Shown: positions 26,842 through 34,052 of the stretch, piece by piece
Numbering within the stretch: position 1 is the first letter of the stretch
How the letters are laid out: each line of letters starts with the position of its first letter
Assembly (NCBI RefSeq): GCF_003287975.1
Contig: NZ_QMKQ01000035.1
Span: 1 to 35,022 of the forward strand
DNA: 35,022 nt
Direction of reading: 5' to 3'
Source: Arthrobacter sp. AQ5-05
Lineage (GTDB): Bacteria; Actinomycetota; Actinomycetes; Actinomycetales; Micrococcaceae
The notes under the pieces: model-generated
What the model was told of the DNA's origin: nothing
What the model saw: only the letters and a program-made list of their open reading frames with translations
Database searches by the model: none
Position numbers and translations under genes: made by a program

Positions 26842-27457
26842 GTGACCTCCAAAACGATTGCGGTTGGAAATCACGTGACGCTCGAAGAGCCGATCGGCGG
26901 AGCCAAGGACCTTTTCGACAAGTTCGACGGACGGGTCATTCATGGCGTTCATGGCACCGACGACCCCCGTGACCGTGGACCGGGCCATGTTCAGCATGTG
27001 GGGCCAGGGTATCGGGGCGGAGATCATGGGCCGCCTCAAGTTCGGTCCGCAGTCCGGCGAATGGCCGGACGACGGCTGGGAAGGATGGTGGGGAGACGAA
27101 CCGCCCTTCCTCACTCCGGTGTTCATCCTGACCCGCTATCCCCGCAAGACACTCGCGTTCGCGAACGGCACCAGCTTCCACTTTGTGGATGCGTCGCCAG
27201 AGCAGGCGCTTAGCCTGGCGCATGATGCTGCCGGCGGGTTGGATGTTCGGATCGGCGGCGGGCCCTCGACCGTGCGTGAATTCCTCCGGGCCGATCTCAT
27301 CGATTTCCTTCACATCGTGATCGTTCCGATCGTGCTCGGCTCCGGAGTTCGGATCTGGGATCACCTTGCCGGCTTGGAAGACCGGTTCAGCGTGGAGTCC
27401 ATCAGCAGATCCGGTGGACTGACGCATCAGCTGTGGAACAGGAATGGCCGCGTGTGA
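26842..27457 (+). pseudogene. Dihydrofolate reductase-like (RibD C-terminal) protein, frameshifted and N-truncated
   Basis: Two frames together read as one DHFR/RibD-C-like protein. The first gives VTLEEPIGGAKDLFDKFDGR then VIHGVHGTDDP; after the C-run 26964-26968 the second continues VTVDRAMFSMWGQGIGAEIM, WWGDEPPFLTPVFILTRYP, VRIGGGPSTVREFLRADLID and IVIVPIVLGSGVRIWDHL. One extra C explains the shift. The usual opening (a MSLDGF-type strand) is not found in any frame upstream, so the 5' end also seems lost. The C-terminal half is intact and could be a recent break or a sequencing error. These proteins are NADPH-dependent reductases of unknown substrate. Confidence 0.7.
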
Positions 27458-27499
27458 AGGCCCCGATCGTGACCAAGAGGGTGACATGTACCGGAAAAC

Positions 27500-27525
27500 G
27501 GTGGAGTTCGGTTTCAACCTCTAGT
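27500..27525 (+). repeat. ychF-tail-like sequence (second copy of the 26-bp repeat)
   Basis: The frame here reads VEFGFNL followed by a stop, against VEFRFNV at the end of YchF. Twenty-one of 26 bases agree by hand. There is no similarity further upstream. It could be a duplicated target site of a lost element or a chance match. Confidence 0.4.
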
Positions 27526-27550
27526 CTTCTTGGCGTCCTGCATGCTCCGA

Positions 27551-27584
27551 TGGAACGCTCTGCCGCACATGGCAGGGCGTTCCA
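27551..27584 (+). terminator. Intrinsic terminator after the broken reductase gene
   Basis: TGGAACGCTCTGCC (27551-27564) pairs with GGCAGGGCGTTCCA (27571-27584), with one wobble and loop GCACAT. TTGTTG follows. Confidence 0.7.
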
Positions 27585-27590
27585 TTGTTG

Positions 27591-27842
27591 CCTGTGCTCC
27601 AAGACCTGGCCCGGAGATGTCGGGATGCGCCGTGGCTTGTTCCCGGTGGTCGATTGCGGCCAGCATGTGTGCTGGATACGTCAACACAGTCCGCCCCGGC
27701 TGCCTGCTGTTCAAGCTCCCGCCTCGGCATGTGGCAATCCGCTTGCGCCCGATCGGACCGCTGTTCGGGGCCTGCCGATTTCACGTTGGGGCATCGCCTG
27801 CGCCATTTGACGTACCTGCGTCGCCGCTGTGAGGATCGGGGG
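27591..27842. other. Gap before the CrtA-like gene
   Basis: No gene recognised. Several overlapping open frames run through on both strands because of the high GC content, with no ribosome-binding site. GAGG at about 27830 precedes the short leader ORF at 27843. Confidence 0.35.
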
Positions 27843-27875
27843 ATGAAGAAGCGGATCCGCGCGGCGGCTGGATGA
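27843..27875 (+). CDS. Possible 10-residue leader peptide
   Basis: ATG 27843 is preceded by GAGGATCGGGGG and opens MKKRIRAAAG followed by TGA. That stop overlaps the ATG of the next gene (ATGA at 27872). The downstream gene has no ribosome-binding site of its own, so translation may be coupled through this leader. It could also be coincidental. Confidence 0.35.
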   Translation: MKKRIRAAAG

Positions 27876-28567
27876 GCCTTTACTCCTTCCACCTCGCACA
27901 CATGCCTCTGCCCAGCGCAATCGGTGGGCTCCTGCGGCCGCCCAAGGCCCCTGGCCTGCGCCACATCGAAGTGCTGGCCGGGATGCAGCTGGGAGCGGCC
28001 GTGATCTCGCCGCACCGGATGCAATTGCGCCGCATGGCGGTGTTCGCGCAATGGGAGGACGAGGCAGCCCTCGTTGACTTTCTTGCCCAGCACCCGTTCG
28101 GCCGGACACTGAATGAGGGCTGGCACGCCAGGCTCGAGTTCGTGCGCCGTTGGGGTGAAGTGCGAGAGCTGGCTCCGTTGCCGGATGCGGCAGGCCGCCT
28201 GGAAATGGATGATCCGGTGGTTGCCGTGACACTGGCCCGCATGCGCCTGCCCGAGCTGCCACGGTTTATCCGTTGGGGCCGCCCCGTCGAGCGCCAGATT
28301 CGCGACCATTCCGAAGCGACACTCGCGATGGCTGCCATTCGATTGCCGCGGACCGTTTCGACGTTTTCGATCTGGACCAGCACCCGGGCGATGACGGGGA
28401 TGGTTTTTGGCCGCGATGATGGCGGGACCGCCCTCCGCCATGCCGAAGCGATGACTGAACGCGAGCGCCGGGATTTCCACCGTGAATTTACGACGCTGCG
28501 CTTCAAGCCGCTGTCCGAGCACGGCTCCTGGGAAGGCCGAGCCAACTACGTTCCGTGGCCCGAGTAG
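27872..28567 (+). CDS. CrtA-like (spheroidene monooxygenase-related) protein
   Basis: A 231-residue protein that resembles the actinobacterial spheroidene monooxygenase-like group. It has two ferredoxin-like halves: PGLRHIEVLAGMQLG, then MAVFAQWEDEAALVDFL, then VAVTLARMRLPELPRFI, then STFSIWTSTRAMTGMVFG, and the closing GSWEGR. CrtA oxidises carotenoids in phototrophs; no carotenoid genes are nearby, so the substrate is open. It lacks its own ribosome-binding site and overlaps a possible leader peptide by 4 nt. A hairpin lies about 125 nt after the stop. Confidence 0.7.
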   Translation: MSLYSFHLAHMPLPSAIGGLLRPPKAPGLRHIEVLAGMQLGAAVISPHRMQLRRMAVFAQWEDEAALVDFLAQHPFGRTLNEGWHARLEFVRRWGEVRELAPLPDAAGRLEMDDPVVAVTLARMRLPELPRFIRWGRPVERQIRDHSEATLAMAAIRLPRTVSTFSIWTSTRAMTGMVFGRDDGGTALRHAEAMTERERRDFHREFTTLRFKPLSEHGSWEGRANYVPWPE

Positions 28568-28691
28568 ATCCAGCCGCCCCCGGTTCGCCTGCACCAGCGG
28601 CGGAATCCGAAGATGACTGATCGTTCCCGGGCCCAGGCAGCGGTTCCGAGCAAGCAGCAGTTGATTTCTGCACGTTCAGCGGGAAGATGGA

Positions 28692-28718
28692 GGCGGTTGC
28701 GGGTTTCCCGCAGCCGCC
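28692..28718 (+). terminator. Hairpin downstream of the CrtA-like gene
   Basis: GGCGGTTGCGGG (28692-28703) pairs with CCCGCAGCCGCC (28707-28718), with one G-U pair and a TTT loop. No T-tract. The rest of the 28568-28840 gap shows no gene. Confidence 0.5.
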
Positions 28719-28840
28719 CTTGTCCGTCGGTTCGGACCACTCCTGGCCGCCCCGGCATCGTGGCCGTGGACGAAATATTCCCGGTATGACGGCGCATAGC
28801 ACCCCTTGGCGCAAATTTTTTCGCGTGAGATAAGGCACGT

Positions 28841-28871
28841 TTTACACCAGATTTCCCATTGGGACTAGAAT
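28841..28871 (+). promoter_or_regulatory. typA promoter
   Basis: TTTACA (28841-28846) and TAGAAT (28866-28871) stand 19 bp apart; TTACAC gives 18. The leader to the ATG at 28942 is about 65 nt and contains GAAGAAGTGAG as a possible ribosome-binding region. Confidence 0.5.
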
Positions 28872-28941
28872 GGTTAATTGGGTCAGTCGTGGCCCCGATC
28901 CCCGAGACCCAAAATTCTCTAGAAGAAGTGAGCCTTTTCGC

Positions 28942-30852
28942 ATGTCAGATACCACCACCATTCGTCGTGAAGACCTGCGCAACGTTGCCATCGTTGCCCA
29001 CGTCGACCACGGCAAGACCACCATGGTCAACGCAATGCTCCAGCAGACCGGTGCATTCGACAGCCACGGTGAAACCGAAGACCGCGTGATGGACTCTGGC
29101 GAGCTGGAACGCGAAAAGGGCATCACCATCCTGGCCAAGAACACCACCGTGTTCTACAACGGCCCGGCTGCCAACGGCCACAACATGACCATGAACATCA
29201 TCGACACCCCGGGCCACGCCGACTTCGGTGGCGAGGTCGAGCGCGGCCTGTCCATGGTCGACGGCGTCGTGCTGCTCGTGGATGCCTCTGAAGGTCCGTT
29301 GCCGCAGACCCGCTTCGTGCTGCGCAAGGCGCTTGTCGCCGACCTGCCGGTCATCATCGTGGTCAACAAGACCGACCGCCCCGACGCCCGCATCGACGGC
29401 GTTATCTCCGACTCCATGGACCTGCTCCTGGGCCTGGCCTCGGACCTGGCCGATGAGGCGCCGGACCTGGACCTGGACAAGATCCTGAACGTCCCGATCG
29501 TCTTCGCCTCGGGCAAGGCCGGCTACGCCTCGGTCAACCAGCCCGCAGACGGCACCCTGCCGGACAACGAGGACCTCGAGCCGCTGTTCGAGACCATCAT
29601 CAAGCACGTCCCGGCCCCGTCGTACACCGAAGGCGAAGTCCTTCAGGCACACGTCACCAACCTTGACGCCTCCCCGTTCCTGGGTCGCTTGGCCCTGCTG
29701 CGTATCTTCAACGGCACCCTGCGCAAGGGCCAGCAGGTTGCCTGGGCCCGCCAGAACGGCGAGCTCAAGACCGTAAAGATCACCGAACTGCTGGCCACCA
29801 AGGGCCTGACCCGCGTTCCGGCCGAGTCCGCTGGACCGGGCGAGATCGTTGCAGTTGCAGGTATCGAAGACATCATGATCGGCGAGACCCTCACCGACAT
29901 CGACAACCCGAAGCCGCTTCCGCTGATCACCGTTGACCCGCCGGCCATCTCGATGACCATTGGTATCAACACCTCGCCGCTGGCCGGCAAGGTCAAGGGC
30001 GCCAAGGTCACCGCACGCCAGGTCAAGGATCGTCTGGATCGCGAATTGATCGGTAACGTTTCGCTGAACATCCTGCCGACCGAGCGTCCGGATGCCTGGG
30101 AAGTTCAGGGTCGTGGCGAATTGGCCTTGGCCATCCTCGTTGAGCAGATGCGTCGCGAAGGCTTCGAACTGACCGTCGGCAAGCCGCAGGTTGTTACCAA
30201 GCAGATCGACGGCAAGCTGCACGAGCCGATGGAGCACATGACCATCGACGTACCCGAGGAATACCTCGGTGCCGTGACCCAGCTGATGGCAGCCCGCAAG
30301 GGCCGCATGACCAATATGGCCAACCACGGTACCGGCTGGTGCCGCATGGAATTCATGGTTCCGGCACGTGGCCTGATCGGCTTCCGCACCCGCTTCCTCA
30401 CCGACACCCGCGGTGCAGGCATTGCCGCTTCGTTGGCCGAGGGCTACGAGCCATGGGCCGGTCCGATCGAATACCGAACCAACGGTTCGATCGTGGCCGA
30501 CCGCTCCGGCGTCGTCACCCCGTTCGCAATGATCAAGCTCCAGGAGCGCATGTCCTTCTTCGTGGCACCGACCTCCGAGGTGTACGAGGGCATGATCGTC
30601 GGCGAGAACTCACGCGCCGACGACATGGACGTGAACATCACCAGGGAAAAGCAGCTCACCAACATGCGTGCAGCTTCCTCGGACACCTTCGAGAACATGA
30701 CCCCGCCGCGCAACCTGACCCTCGAGGAGTCACTCGAATTCGCCCGTGAGGACGAATGCGTTGAGGTTACCCCGGAGGCGATCCGTATCCGCAAGCTCAT
30801 CCTGAACGCCGGCGACCGCGCCAAGTCCCACCGTGCCCGGGCCAAGGCCTAA
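28942..30852 (+). CDS. typA: Ribosome-associated translational GTPase TypA/BipA
   Basis: A 636-residue GTPase related to EF-G and LepA that acts on ribosomes, notably under cold or stress. G motifs are complete: AHVDHGKTT (G1), GITILAKNT (G2), [20 protein letters not shown] (G3) and NKTDR (G4). The C-terminal TypA-specific part contains [18 protein letters not shown] and [11 protein letters not shown] chose the ATG at 28942 ([11 protein letters not shown]); the longer ATG at 28870 falls inside the -10 box. The end overlaps the next gene by 20 nt. Confidence 0.97.
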   Translation: MSDTTTIRREDLRNVAIVAHVDHGKTTMVNAMLQQTGAFDSHGETEDRVMDSGELEREKGITILAKNTTVFYNGPAANGHNMTMNIIDTPGHADFGGEVERGLSMVDGVVLLVDASEGPLPQTRFVLRKALVADLPVIIVVNKTDRPDARIDGVISDSMDLLLGLASDLADEAPDLDLDKILNVPIVFASGKAGYASVNQPADGTLPDNEDLEPLFETIIKHVPAPSYTEGEVLQAHVTNLDASPFLGRLALLRIFNGTLRKGQQVAWARQNGELKTVKITELLATKGLTRVPAESAGPGEIVAVAGIEDIMIGETLTDIDNPKPLPLITVDPPAISMTIGINTSPLAGKVKGAKVTARQVKDRLDRELIGNVSLNILPTERPDAWEVQGRGELALAILVEQMRREGFELTVGKPQVVTKQIDGKLHEPMEHMTIDVPEEYLGAVTQLMAARKGRMTNMANHGTGWCRMEFMVPARGLIGFRTRFLTDTRGAGIAASLAEGYEPWAGPIEYRTNGSIVADRSGVVTPFAMIKLQERMSFFVAPTSEVYEGMIVGENSRADDMDVNITREKQLTNMRAASSDTFENMTPPRNLTLEESLEFAREDECVEVTPEAIRIRKLILNAGDRAKSHRARAKA

Positions 30853-31273
30853 CAAGGCCCAAGGCGCCGGCGCCTCGGCAATCGGCAGCGTCCTGGTCGC
30901 CTTGGCGGCCGGGGCGCTGGCCGCGGTGGTCGGCACGGTCCTGCATGCCTCGCTGGGCTATGTCGGCGATGTCCCGGTGCCGTGGGGTGCCGCCCTGGCC
31001 TTGCTCCTGACCGGGACCCTGACCTACTGGGTCGGCCTGGTTCGGGGAAAGCTGTGGGTCAGCGCACTGACCGGGCTGGCGACGTATGTGTTTGTCGCGT
31101 TGATCTCAACCGACCAGCACAACCAGATGATCGTCTCGACCCAGTTCTTCAAGATGTTGCCCGGCCCGGCATTGGCCGGCGGCATCTGGGTTTACGGCAT
31201 CATCGTCCCGGTCGTTGTGGCGATCCTGCTGGTCTCCAAGCAGTTGCGCCTTCTGGCACGATCCAGGCGCTGA
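30833..31273 (+). CDS. Small four-helix membrane protein overlapping typA
   Basis: A 146-residue protein with four hydrophobic segments (about 15-37, 48-68, 74-92 and 115-138) and a basic C-terminus (RLLARSRR). It may belong to the DUF6113 membrane proteins that accompany typA and mshB in actinobacteria, but this is from memory and unverified. The GTG at 30833 lies inside typA; the 20-nt overlap means translation is likely coupled. No functional motif is visible. mshB, which I would expect between the two genes, is absent. Confidence 0.75.
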   Translation: MPGPRPNKAQGAGASAIGSVLVALAAGALAAVVGTVLHASLGYVGDVPVPWGAALALLLTGTLTYWVGLVRGKLWVSALTGLATYVFVALISTDQHNQMIVSTQFFKMLPGPALAGGIWVYGIIVPVVVAILLVSKQLRLLARSRR

Positions 31274-31315
31274 ATCGTCGGCTGGCCCGAACAACGCAGG
31301 AACCGGACATTGAAT

Positions 31316-31366
31316 AAACAGCTTGGCCCCCGCAAGGACTCTTGCGGGGGCCAAGCTGTTTTGTTT
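31316..31366. terminator. Very strong bidirectional intrinsic terminator
   Basis: The arms 31316-31336 and 31341-31361 are 21-bp perfect complements (AAACAGCTTGG... with ...CCAAGCTGTTT) around loop GACT. T-rich sequence follows on both strands. It separates the convergent membrane-protein and ArsR-type genes. Confidence 0.92.
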
Positions 31367-31375
31367 ATGGGACGG

Positions 31376-31870
31376 CTACGCCGACTTCAGGTCCAGGTGG
31401 TGGGCCAGGAAGAGCGAGGTTGCCACCCCGTCGGGCGCGGCGTCGCGCATGGCGTAGTCCTCGATGACCGCGTGGATGCGCGCCATCATTTCCTTCTGCG
31501 TTCCTTCGCTGAGCTTCAGCCCAACCCGCATGACCTGGATCTCCTGCGGGGCCAGGCCATCGATTTCCTGCAGGAACGTGTCCACCAGCAGGGGTGCTGC
31601 ATCGGGCAGCTTGGTGCCCCAAGAGAGCTTGGTGCTGCGGTATGGCACTTCCTTGGCCCCGCGGTTTCCCCGGCGGGTTTCCTCGGCCGCGAGGAACCCG
31701 TTGGAGAGCAGCGTGCGCACATGGTGGAGCGATGTTGCCGGATTGATCTCCAGCAGGTCCGCTATTTCCTTGTTGGTACGAGATTCGTGCAAGCAAAGTC
31801 GCAAAATGCGTAGACGGAGCGGGGAGCTCAACGCCCGTGCACGGGCCTGTACCTCTTCATCTGTGGCCAT
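31376..31870 (-). CDS. ArsR-type winged-helix transcriptional regulator
   Basis: A 164-residue protein with an N-terminal winged HTH (about 8-85): ALSSPLRLRILRLCLHESRT, then NKEIADLLEINPATSLHHVRTLLSNGFL. No metal-binding cysteine pair of ArsR/SmtB type is seen, so it probably responds to something other than a metal. The C-terminal half is helical and may dimerise or bind ligand. A -10 box 6 nt before the ATG marks it as leaderless. Its targets are unknown; the close neighbours are convergent or tandem. Confidence 0.88.
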   Translation of the reverse strand: MATDEEVQARARALSSPLRLRILRLCLHESRTNKEIADLLEINPATSLHHVRTLLSNGFLAAEETRRGNRGAKEVPYRSTKLSWGTKLPDAAPLLVDTFLQEIDGLAPQEIQVMRVGLKLSEGTQKEMMARIHAVIEDYAMRDAAPDGVATSLFLAHHLDLKSA

Positions 31871-31876
31871 GGAATC

Positions 31877-31882
31877 AGCATA
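31877..31882 (-). promoter_or_regulatory. -10 box for the leaderless ArsR-type gene
   Basis: TATGCT on the minus strand, then 6 nt, then the ATG at 31870. Confidence 0.5.
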
Positions 31883-31974
31883 CGGGAAAATCCGCCACTG
31901 ATTGAATCATTCAAATCACATGTCCGGGGACTCCCGGTTCGCCGAGTTGGAGGGCCTGTGTGCAGTTTGCCGGC

Positions 31975-32226
31975 TCAGTTGCCGGGTGCGGCGCGCTTGT
32001 GCACCGGGGGCGGAGGAACCCGCTTGGCATGGGTGATGGCCGCCCGGCTGACCTGCACCTCCCCGGTACGGGTCTGCACCGTCACGGAGTGCTCGTCGAT
32101 CGTCAGCAGGTATCCCAGCGCGTCGCTCATCCGTTCGCCGGCCTGCCCCTGCTCATCGGGGGAGAGGCGATAGCGAAGGACCACGCGGGTGCCGGGGTCC
32201 AGGGAATCCAAGAAGTCCGTGCTCAT
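31975..32226 (-). CDS. Stand-alone SH3-like domain related to Rv0428c-type acetyltransferase N-terminus
   Basis: An 83-residue protein: GTRVVLRYRLSPDEQG, a linker, LGYLLTIDEHSVTVQTRTGEV and ITHAKRVPPPP. This pattern matches the SH3-like N-terminal domain that precedes a GNAT domain in Rv0428c-related acetyltransferases, which often sit near fdxA and dapC in actinobacteria. Here the protein stops after the domain, and no GNAT coding sequence follows downstream. It may be a reduced gene or an independent small protein. The ATG at 32226 has a -10 box 6 nt upstream. It is divergent from fdxA. Confidence 0.75.
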   Translation of the reverse strand: MSTDFLDSLDPGTRVVLRYRLSPDEQGQAGERMSDALGYLLTIDEHSVTVQTRTGEVQVSRAAITHAKRVPPPPVHKRAAPGN

Positions 32227-32232
32227 GAACCA

Positions 32233-32238
32233 ATCCTA
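32233..32238 (-). promoter_or_regulatory. -10 box for the leaderless SH3-like gene
   Basis: TAGGAT on the minus strand, then 6 nt, then the ATG at 32226. Confidence 0.5.
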
Positions 32239-32264
32239 GGTCCTGGGTCGCGGCACCAGCAGGT

Positions 32265-32420
32265 GACGCATTTCGTAAGATTTCCGGTGCGACGGGTTCC
32301 CGCGGGTTCTGGATGCGACGCGGGACGTAAGAATTCGCCGGGAGGGGAGCCGCTGCGGCCCGGACTGTGACGTAGAACGTAAGAATTCTCGGGCGGGGGA
32401 GCTGCTGCGGCATTCGGGGC
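32265..32420 (+). repeat. Three tandem 52-bp repeats upstream of fdxA
   Basis: Units at 32265-32316, 32317-32368 and 32369-32420 each begin GACG and carry CGTAAGAWTTC at offset 10 (32274, 32326 and 32378). Units 2 and 3 share about 35 of their first 43 bases; unit 1 keeps mainly the core. The next 52 bp start with a degenerate copy that includes CGGGAC-TAAG, overlapping the fdxA -10 box. The 52-bp period is close to five DNA turns, which would place the cores on one face of the helix. Likely regulatory. Confidence 0.75.
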
Positions 32421-32430
32421 AGGTCGGGAC

Positions 32431-32436
32431 TAAGCT
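32431..32436 (+). promoter_or_regulatory. fdxA -10 box
   Basis: TAAGCT lies in the degenerate fourth repeat unit. Transcription would begin about 32442-32443, giving a leader of some 63 nt to the fdxA GTG. Exactly 6 nt separate it from ATG 32443 of a three-codon ORF. Confidence 0.45.
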
Positions 32437-32442
32437 TGAGTC

Positions 32443-32454
32443 ATGCATGTCTAG
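32443..32454 (+). CDS. Possible leaderless three-codon ORF in the fdxA leader
   Basis: ATG CAT GTC TAG encodes Met-His-Val and stops. It begins 6 nt after the -10 box TAAGCT, the same geometry as the leaderless genes in this window. It could regulate fdxA translation or be incidental. Confidence 0.3.
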   Translation: MHV

Positions 32455-32463
32455 CAGCATGCA
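32444..32463 (+). other. Small hairpin in the fdxA leader
   Basis: TGCATG (32444-32449) and CATGCA (32458-32463) are perfect inverted repeats with an 8-nt loop. They overlap the three-codon ORF. Confidence 0.4.
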
Positions 32464-32505
32464 AATCACCGAACATTTCCGTAGTGAAGGAAGGCCCCGG
32501 GTACC

Positions 32506-32829
32506 GTGACCTACATCATCGCCCAGCCGTGCGTCGACGTCAAAGACAAGGCGTGCATCGAGGAATGCCCCGTGGATTGCATCTACGAAGGCGAACGCTC
32601 GCTGTACATCCACCCCGACGAATGCGTTGACTGCGGCGCCTGCGAACCGGTGTGCCCGGTCGAAGCCATCTACTACGAGGATGACGTCCCGGACCAGTGG
32701 GCGGAGTACTACAAGGCAAACGTCGAGTTCTTCGACGAGGTCGGTTCCCCCGGCGGAGCCGCGAAGCTCGGCAACATGGGCATCGACCACCCGATCATTT
32801 CCGCGCTTCCGCCGCAGGCCCAAGGCTGA
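32506..32829 (+). CDS. fdxA: Seven-iron ferredoxin
   Basis: A 107-residue soluble electron carrier. Cysteine spacing matches seven-iron ferredoxins: Cys9, Cys17 and Cys50 for the [3Fe-4S] cluster; Cys21, Cys40, Cys43 and Cys46 for the [4Fe-4S] cluster; and a free Cys25. The acidic C-terminal extension is normal. The GTG at 32506 (MTYIIAQPC) has AAGGAAGG upstream. It lies 11 nt before dapC, an arrangement common in actinobacteria, probably one operon. The three 52-bp repeats upstream may control it. Confidence 0.96.
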   Translation: MTYIIAQPCVDVKDKACIEECPVDCIYEGERSLYIHPDECVDCGACEPVCPVEAIYYEDDVPDQWAEYYKANVEFFDEVGSPGGAAKLGNMGIDHPIISALPPQAQG

Positions 32830-32840
32830 TCCGCGACACC

Positions 32841-33953
32841 ATGCTGACGCTCCCTGACTACCCGTGGAACGCCCTTGCCCCCTATCTGGCACGTGCCGCC
32901 GAGCATGAAGGAGGGGCGGTGAACCTGTCCATCGGCACGCCGGTGGATCCCACCCCCGAGATCATCATGCGTGCCCTGCGCGAGGGCGCGAACGCCCCGG
33001 GATATCCCACCACCCACGGCACGCCCGCGGTGCGTGAAGCCATCGTGAACTGGTTCGCGCGCCGGCGCGACGTGCACGGCCTGTCGAGCGACGATGTCAT
33101 GCCGACGGTCGGCTCCAAGGAGCTGGTGGCCTGGCTGCCGCTGCTGCTGGGCCTGGGCGCCGGCGACCTGGTGGTCCGTCCGCGCGTCGCGTACCCCACC
33201 TACGACATCGGCGCGCAACTGGCCGGTGCGGACTCGATCGCCGCCGACTCGCTGGCTTCGCTCTCCGATACGGACCGTGCACGGGTCAAGCTGGTCTGGG
33301 TCAACTCGCCCGGCAACCCCACGGGCATCATCCGCGGGGCCGAGGACCTCAAGGCACTGGTCGATGACGCGCGTTCGCTGGGTGCCGTGGTGGCATCCGA
33401 CGAATGCTATGCGGAGCTCGGTTGGGGCGAACACGAGGCAGGGGTGCCCAGCATCCTTCACGAGTCGGTCAGCGGCTTGGACCACAGCGATCTCCTGGCG
33501 GTGTACTCGCTGTCCAAGCAGTCGAACCTTGCCGGATACCGTGCAGCCTTCGTGGCGGGGGCGCCGAACCTGATGCCCGCACTGATCAACAACCGCAAGC
33601 ATGCCGGGATGATCGTTCCGGCCCCGGTGCAGTCCGCCATGGTTGCCGCCCTGAACGACGACGAACACGTCAAGGCCCAAAAGAACATATACCGGGCACG
33701 TCGCGAGGCGCTGGTTCCGGCGCTCAACGCCTTCGGGCTGCGGATCGAGGATTCGGTGGGCGGACTGTACCTGTGGTGCACCGCCGACGAGGACTGCTGG
33801 AAGACCATTGGCCGGCTCGCCGAGCTGGGCATCGTCGCGGGCCCGGGGGCCTTCTACGGAACGGCCGGAGAGGGGTTTGTGCGCATTGCGCTGACAGAGA
33901 GCGACGAGCGGATTGCCAGCGCCGTCGAGCGGCTTAATGCGGCATCCCGATAG
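32841..33953 (+). CDS. dapC: Succinyldiaminopimelate transaminase
   Basis: A 370-residue fold-type I PLP aminotransferase of the DapC type, placing the amino group of N-succinyl-L,L-diaminopimelate in lysine and peptidoglycan synthesis. Motifs are LSIGTPVDPTPEII, GYPTTHGTPAVREAI, VNSPGNPTG, SDECYAELGW and the PLP-lysine segment SLSKQSNLAGYR. The identification leans on the fdxA-dapC linkage. I chose the ATG at 32841 (MLTLPDYPWNALAPY); the frame stays open into fdxA, but that part is a shadow. Confidence 0.93.
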   Translation: MLTLPDYPWNALAPYLARAAEHEGGAVNLSIGTPVDPTPEIIMRALREGANAPGYPTTHGTPAVREAIVNWFARRRDVHGLSSDDVMPTVGSKELVAWLPLLLGLGAGDLVVRPRVAYPTYDIGAQLAGADSIAADSLASLSDTDRARVKLVWVNSPGNPTGIIRGAEDLKALVDDARSLGAVVASDECYAELGWGEHEAGVPSILHESVSGLDHSDLLAVYSLSKQSNLAGYRAAFVAGAPNLMPALINNRKHAGMIVPAPVQSAMVAALNDDEHVKAQKNIYRARREALVPALNAFGLRIEDSVGGLYLWCTADEDCWKTIGRLAELGIVAGPGAFYGTAGEGFVRIALTESDERIASAVERLNAASR

Positions 33954-33970
33954 ACAAACGTGACCAACGA

Positions 33971-34001
33971 TTGGTGTCAAGAGCCTACTAAAAGGTAGCG
34001 T
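33971..34001 (+). promoter_or_regulatory. Possible gltA promoter
   Basis: TTGGTG (33971-33976) and TAGCGT (33996-34001) are 19 bp apart in the gap before gltA. The match is modest. Confidence 0.3.
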
Positions 34002-34052
34002 GACAGTGATTACTGACCATCGGACTCATCTGCATTCCGGTTAGGAGAGACA

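Noticed and set aside
27521-28594. A 357-codon minus-strand frame
   Set aside because: It is antisense to the CrtA-like gene and has no motif or ribosome-binding site.
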